NCBI RefSeq assembly: GCF_001306135.1
Contig: NZ_LGKP01000035.1
Location: forward strand, 310,001-374,000
Origin: Herpetosiphon geysericola
GTDB taxonomy: Bacteria > Chloroflexota > Chloroflexia > Chloroflexales > Herpetosiphonaceae
DNA length: 64,000 bases
Direction of reading: 5' to 3'
Below are positions 60,694 through 64,000 of the stretch, piece by piece. The number at the start of each line of letters is the position of its first letter. Positions within the stretch are counted from its first letter, which is position 1. The notes beneath the pieces were generated by a model. That model made no database searches, was not told the origin of the DNA, and worked only from the letters and a program-made list of their open reading frames with translations. The position numbers and the translations under genes were made by a program.

Positions 60694-62802
60694 TTAGGCC
60701 AAATTCATGGCTTCGCTTGGCAAGAGTGGAAACTGAAGCAGGGCCGTGACTCCAGGCTCAGGGTCATTTGGAATCAGGCTGATCGAGCCAGAAGCGCGCC
60801 ACATCACTGCTGCACAAATTGGCAAGCCCAGGCCCAAGCGTTGCGAGCCATGGGTCGTCCAGAAGGGCTGCCAAATATCGCCAAAGGCATCAGCAGGAAT
60901 CCCTTGGCCAGCATCACGGAAGGCCAAAACCGTGGCATGCTCAGTTTGATAGGCCTTGATCACAATCCCTGCGTGGCTTGAACCAGATTCCAAAGCATTG
61001 TTGAGCAGCTCAATGCAGAGGGTCAGCAATTCCCGTTCTTGCAACAGAATATACAAGTTGGGCTGAATTTCTAGCCGCAAATCTTCGACCGATTGATGAA
61101 CTTGCAAGGCTTGATCGATCAGGCTTGGCAGCGCTTCGCTCAGATCAATTGGAAAGGGCGCGGGATTGCTGCGGCTGGCACCTTTGAGCAGATGAATGCG
61201 CTGAACCATATCTTTGCCGCCACGTACATGCTTGACCACTTCCGATAATAATTCGCGTTGGGCTTCATCAACTGCATCAAGCTCGGCCAATTGGGTATTG
61301 CCCAAAATCACTGCCAAAAGATTATTGAAGTGATGCGCCATTTGGCCTGCTAGCTGGGCCATATTGCGCAAATAGCCCAATTCTGCTTGCTCGGTTTGGC
61401 GGGCTGCTTGGTCGGCGACGGTTTGAGCATTGGCCAAGGCTACCGCAAAATGCGGGCGCGCCATTTCCAATAAGGCTACTTCTTCATTGCTAATCTGGCG
61501 ATCTTTGATTGCAATTAGCAGCACGCCCAACAAGCGGGCCTGATGATGCAGCGGCACAGCGGCACAGCCTTGATAGCCAGAATCAAGCAATTGCTGGGTG
61601 ATTGGCACCAAGCTATCGTTGCCCAAAACACAGGCATAAGCTTTGGTAATTGTGCCAAGTTCGGTGAGCAAATGCAGGCTTGGTTGATCGTTGGGCATGC
61701 AGAAGGCATCGCGTTGCGAGGTATAGGCCAAATCAATCACTGCATTGCGATATGAATACCAAGCGATGGCAACTGGCCCCATAATTTGCTGCAATTCTTG
61801 CTCGATACTGCGATATAGCGAATCGAGATCCAAATTGGCGCTCAGCGATTGAGCCAAATTATTGACCAATTGTAATTGCCGAGTTTGACGCGCCAGTTGT
61901 TCACGCATTTGAGCTTGGCGAATCGGCCCAATAATTTGATGCGCAATCAATTCAAGCAACACCTGATCATCGGCACTAAAATGGTCAATAATGCTGTGAT
62001 AGACCGCCAAAACGCCTAACGGCCCACTGGCATCACCAATTGGCACAATTAAGGCCGAGCGCACGTTGGCCGCCGATTGCTCAAGCGCCAGCCAACGTGA
62101 ATCCTCGCGCACATCTGCAATCCGTACTGTTTCACGGCTGCGCAAGGCATAGCCCGCTGCTCCTTCTTTAACCACGCGCTTGACTCGCTCAAGATTGTGC
62201 GCAACCCCATCATCGGTCGTCAGAATCTCAACATCAGCAACATCGTGCAACAAAAAAAGATTGCCATGGTCGGCGTGCAAGGCTTTGGTACTCACCTCGA
62301 CCACATGAGCCAACATGCCCGAAATCGACTCGATCTGAGTAATATCGCGAGTTATATCGGCAATCAGGGCAAAGCGTTCGCGCTCGGCCTCGACCCGCGA
62401 AAGCACATGTTTAAGCCGAATTGCCGCCCGCAAACGGGCGCGCAAGGTTGCCGAATCAACTGGTTTGAGCAGAAAATCGTCGGCGCCCTCGAAATAGGCT
62501 TGTTGGCGCACCGCCAATTCTGCTGCTGCCGTCACCACAATCACCGGAATATAATGATGGTCACGTTGGGCACGAATCGTCTTCAGCACTTCAATGCCAT
62601 CAATGCCGGGCATAAAAATATCGAGCAAAATGGCATCGGGCGGCGTTTGGCGCACAAACTCCAACGCCGCCATGCCATGCTCAGCCTCAGCGGCGAGGTA
62701 GCCCGCCGCTTCAACATAGCGCCGCACAATTGAACGATTTGAAGATTGATCATCGACGATCAAGACTAATGGCTGTTGACTAAATTCGTGCATTTCAGTC
62801 AT
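60694..62802 (-). CDS. Response regulator / GAF / histidine kinase hybrid
   Basis: A 702-residue cytoplasmic signalling protein. It opens with a receiver domain (IVDDQ acidic pair, phospho-Asp in LLDIFMPG, Thr in VVTAAAE, Lys in LLKPVD), followed by two GAF domains (about 165-300 and 330-460), a dimerisation helix with the phospho-His in AGQMAHHFNNLLAVILGN, and an ATPase domain with LLNNALE, FRDAGQGIP and GLGLPIC. The receiver comes first, an order typical of hybrids that take a signal from another kinase. No membrane helices are present. The gene follows polA after 17 bases on the same strand. Confidence 0.93.
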   Translation of the reverse strand: MTEMHEFSQQPLVLIVDDQSSNRSIVRRYVEAAGYLAAEAEHGMAALEFVRQTPPDAILLDIFMPGIDGIEVLKTIRAQRDHHYIPVIVVTAAAELAVRQQAYFEGADDFLLKPVDSATLRARLRAAIRLKHVLSRVEAERERFALIADITRDITQIESISGMLAHVVEVSTKALHADHGNLFLLHDVADVEILTTDDGVAHNLERVKRVVKEGAAGYALRSRETVRIADVREDSRWLALEQSAANVRSALIVPIGDASGPLGVLAVYHSIIDHFSADDQVLLELIAHQIIGPIRQAQMREQLARQTRQLQLVNNLAQSLSANLDLDSLYRSIEQELQQIMGPVAIAWYSYRNAVIDLAYTSQRDAFCMPNDQPSLHLLTELGTITKAYACVLGNDSLVPITQQLLDSGYQGCAAVPLHHQARLLGVLLIAIKDRQISNEEVALLEMARPHFAVALANAQTVADQAARQTEQAELGYLRNMAQLAGQMAHHFNNLLAVILGNTQLAELDAVDEAQRELLSEVVKHVRGGKDMVQRIHLLKGASRSNPAPFPIDLSEALPSLIDQALQVHQSVEDLRLEIQPNLYILLQERELLTLCIELLNNALESGSSHAGIVIKAYQTEHATVLAFRDAGQGIPADAFGDIWQPFWTTHGSQRLGLGLPICAAVMWRASGSISLIPNDPEPGVTALLQFPLLPSEAMNLA

Positions 62803-62819
62803 GCAGGGTTCCTAAATTA

Positions 62820-64000
62820 CTAAGCTGGGGCGTGCCAGCGCTGAAGTTGGTCCCAATTCAGCCCTGTTTCAACGTTGACTTCCAAGGGCACGGCCAAATC
62901 AGGATAGACTTGGGTCATCGTATCACAAACTAATTGAGCGACTGCATCACGCTCAGCTTCAGGCACTTCCAACACCAATTCGTCATGCACTTGGAGCAGC
63001 ATTTTGGCCTGATAGCCACCTTCAATCAAGGCTTTTTCCAAGCGAATCATGGCTAGTTTGATCAGATCGGCAGCTGTGCCCTGAATGCCTGCATTGGTTG
63101 CTTCGCGCTCGAAAGCGCTACGGCGTGGCCCAGTTACTCCGCCATCTTGCAACTCGCGGAAGTAGCGGCGGCGACCAAACAGGGTTTCGACATAGCCTAC
63201 CGCCTTGACCCGCTCCAAGGTGCGGTCGATATAGCTTTTCAGGCCAGGATATTGAGCAAACAAGCCGCTAATCATTTGTTGGGCTTCGCCACGTGAAAGT
63301 GCTGTGCGCGCAGCCAGACCAAAACTACTAATGCCGTAAATAATGCCGAAAACTGTCATTTTGGCAATCCGGCGTTGGTTTTTGCTAACTTCATCCATCG
63401 GAATATCGAACAAGCGTGCTGCCGTGGCGGCGTGAATGTCTTGGCCAGTTTGAAAAACTTCGACCAAAGCTGGGTCGGCGGTGATATGGGCCAATACCCG
63501 CAATTCAATCTGCGAATAGTCGGCGGTCATCAGCACATGGCCTGGGCGGGCAACAAAGGCGCGGCGAATTTCGCGGCCTTCTTCGCTACGCACCGGAATA
63601 TTTTGCAAGTTGGGCGAATCGGAGCTAAGCCGCCCAGTTTCTGCGCCAATTTGGCGATATTGGGTATGCACGCGACCAGTTTTTTGGTTAATTAATTCAA
63701 TCAAGGCATCAACGTAGGTCGATTTGAGCTTCGACAAACGGCGATAGCGCAAAATCATGGCGACAATCCCGCTTTGATCGTGGTTTTGCAAATCTTCCAA
63801 GGTTTCGGCGTTGACCGAGTAGACCGCGCCGCCGCTGCGGGTGGTGCCAGCCAAGCGCTTGAGATTGGCGGTTGGCAGTTTGAGCCGAATAAACAGCAGA
63901 TCATTTAAATCGAAGCGCGAATTGATATTTAATGGTTCGCCCACAAAATCGGCAATGTGCTGCTCGATTTCGCGCAAACTTTGGCCCAACACTTGACCTT
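62820..64000 (-). CDS. polA: DNA polymerase I, C-terminal polymerase part (5' end outside window)
   Basis: The frame continues past the right edge, so only the polymerase (palm, fingers) domain is seen, about 393 residues. Motif A is ADYSQIELRVLAHIT, motif C is QVHDELVLEVP, and the fingers helix reads RRIAKMTVFGIIYG. Family A enzymes normally have Asn before FG in that helix (NFG); here it is Val. The TGRLSSDSPNLQNIP segment is typical. It fills gaps in repair and lagging-strand synthesis. The exonuclease domains lie outside the window. Confidence 0.95.
   Translation of the reverse strand, partial: GQVLGQSLREIEQHIADFVGEPLNINSRFDLNDLLFIRLKLPTANLKRLAGTTRSGGAVYSVNAETLEDLQNHDQSGIVAMILRYRRLSKLKSTYVDALIELINQKTGRVHTQYRQIGAETGRLSSDSPNLQNIPVRSEEGREIRRAFVARPGHVLMTADYSQIELRVLAHITADPALVEVFQTGQDIHAATAARLFDIPMDEVSKNQRRIAKMTVFGIIYGISSFGLAARTALSRGEAQQMISGLFAQYPGLKSYIDRTLERVKAVGYVETLFGRRRYFRELQDGGVTGPRRSAFEREATNAGIQGTAADLIKLAMIRLEKALIEGGYQAKMLLQVHDELVLEVPEAERDAVAQLVCDTMTQVYPDLAVPLEVNVETGLNWDQLQRWHAPA

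Overview
The window looks like a stretch of chromosome from a filamentous member of the Chloroflexota, most likely Herpetosiphon or a close relative. This is an inference from gene content: a two-domain PknB-type kinase, a cyclase/ATPase/TPR signalling giant, a stand-alone MbtH protein, a DnaD/DnaI primosome pair, a MurE whose substrate motif departs from the DAP type, and intergenic heptad tracts. No rRNA, tRNA, transposase, integrase or CRISPR array was seen. About fifty genes are supported, mostly in short operons on both strands.

Layout. 1-2.9 kb: end of a DnaJ-like chaperone followed by ClpC. 2.9-11.2 kb, minus strand: an unknown protein, MbtH, a double thioredoxin, an amidohydrolase, a tandem Ser/Thr kinase and a large unknown protein. 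11.2-16.4 kb: a VTT membrane protein, a secreted repeat protein and a histidine phosphatase (plus), facing two coupled glycosyltransferases (minus). 16.5-25.3 kb: the class III cyclase/ATPase/TPR protein, a secreted C25-type peptidase with eight six-residue repeats, and a very AT-rich membrane-anchored beta-propeller gene that looks imported. 25.5-36.4 kb, mostly plus: MoxR plus VWA pair, metallo-beta-lactamase hydrolase plus Crp/Fnr regulator, a minimal RNA ligase, DUF3054, a membrane STAS protein plus aminotransferase, a lipase and an ADP-ribosylglycohydrolase. 36.4-41.3 kb, minus: a 1.1k-residue TPR protein and overlapping DnaD-like and DnaI-like genes. 41.4-43.6 kb: two tandem secreted paralogues and a small conserved protein. 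43.6-49.7 kb, minus: PIG-L deacetylase, FemABX and MurE in a coupled operon, a HEAT-repeat protein and a lipoprotein polysaccharide deacetylase. 49.9-55.2 kb, plus: an internally duplicated membrane protein, a YpdA-type reductase, a THUMP-like methyltransferase, a Tat-exported phosphoesterase and a 38-residue membrane peptide. 55.3-60.6 kb, minus: a five-gene DUF58/MoxR/DUF4350/DUF4129/membrane operon. 60.7-64 kb, minus: a response-regulator/GAF/kinase hybrid behind the 3' part of DNA polymerase I.

Themes. Cell envelope work recurs (MurE, FemABX, PIG-L, NodB deacetylase, glycosyltransferases). Signalling is dense and may include a cyclic-nucleotide circuit (cyclase at 16.5 kb, cNMP-binding regulator at 29.2 kb). 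Two separate MoxR chaperone systems are present.

The most unusual signal lies between genes. Several gaps are filled by degenerate seven-base tandem tracts whose word changes along the tract while the seven-base phase is kept, for example 21 consecutive heptads at 8685-8831. They often start right at a stop codon or end at a ribosome binding site or start codon, and commonly carry inverted arms. All periodicities were counted by hand from the sequence; no database or alignment was available.
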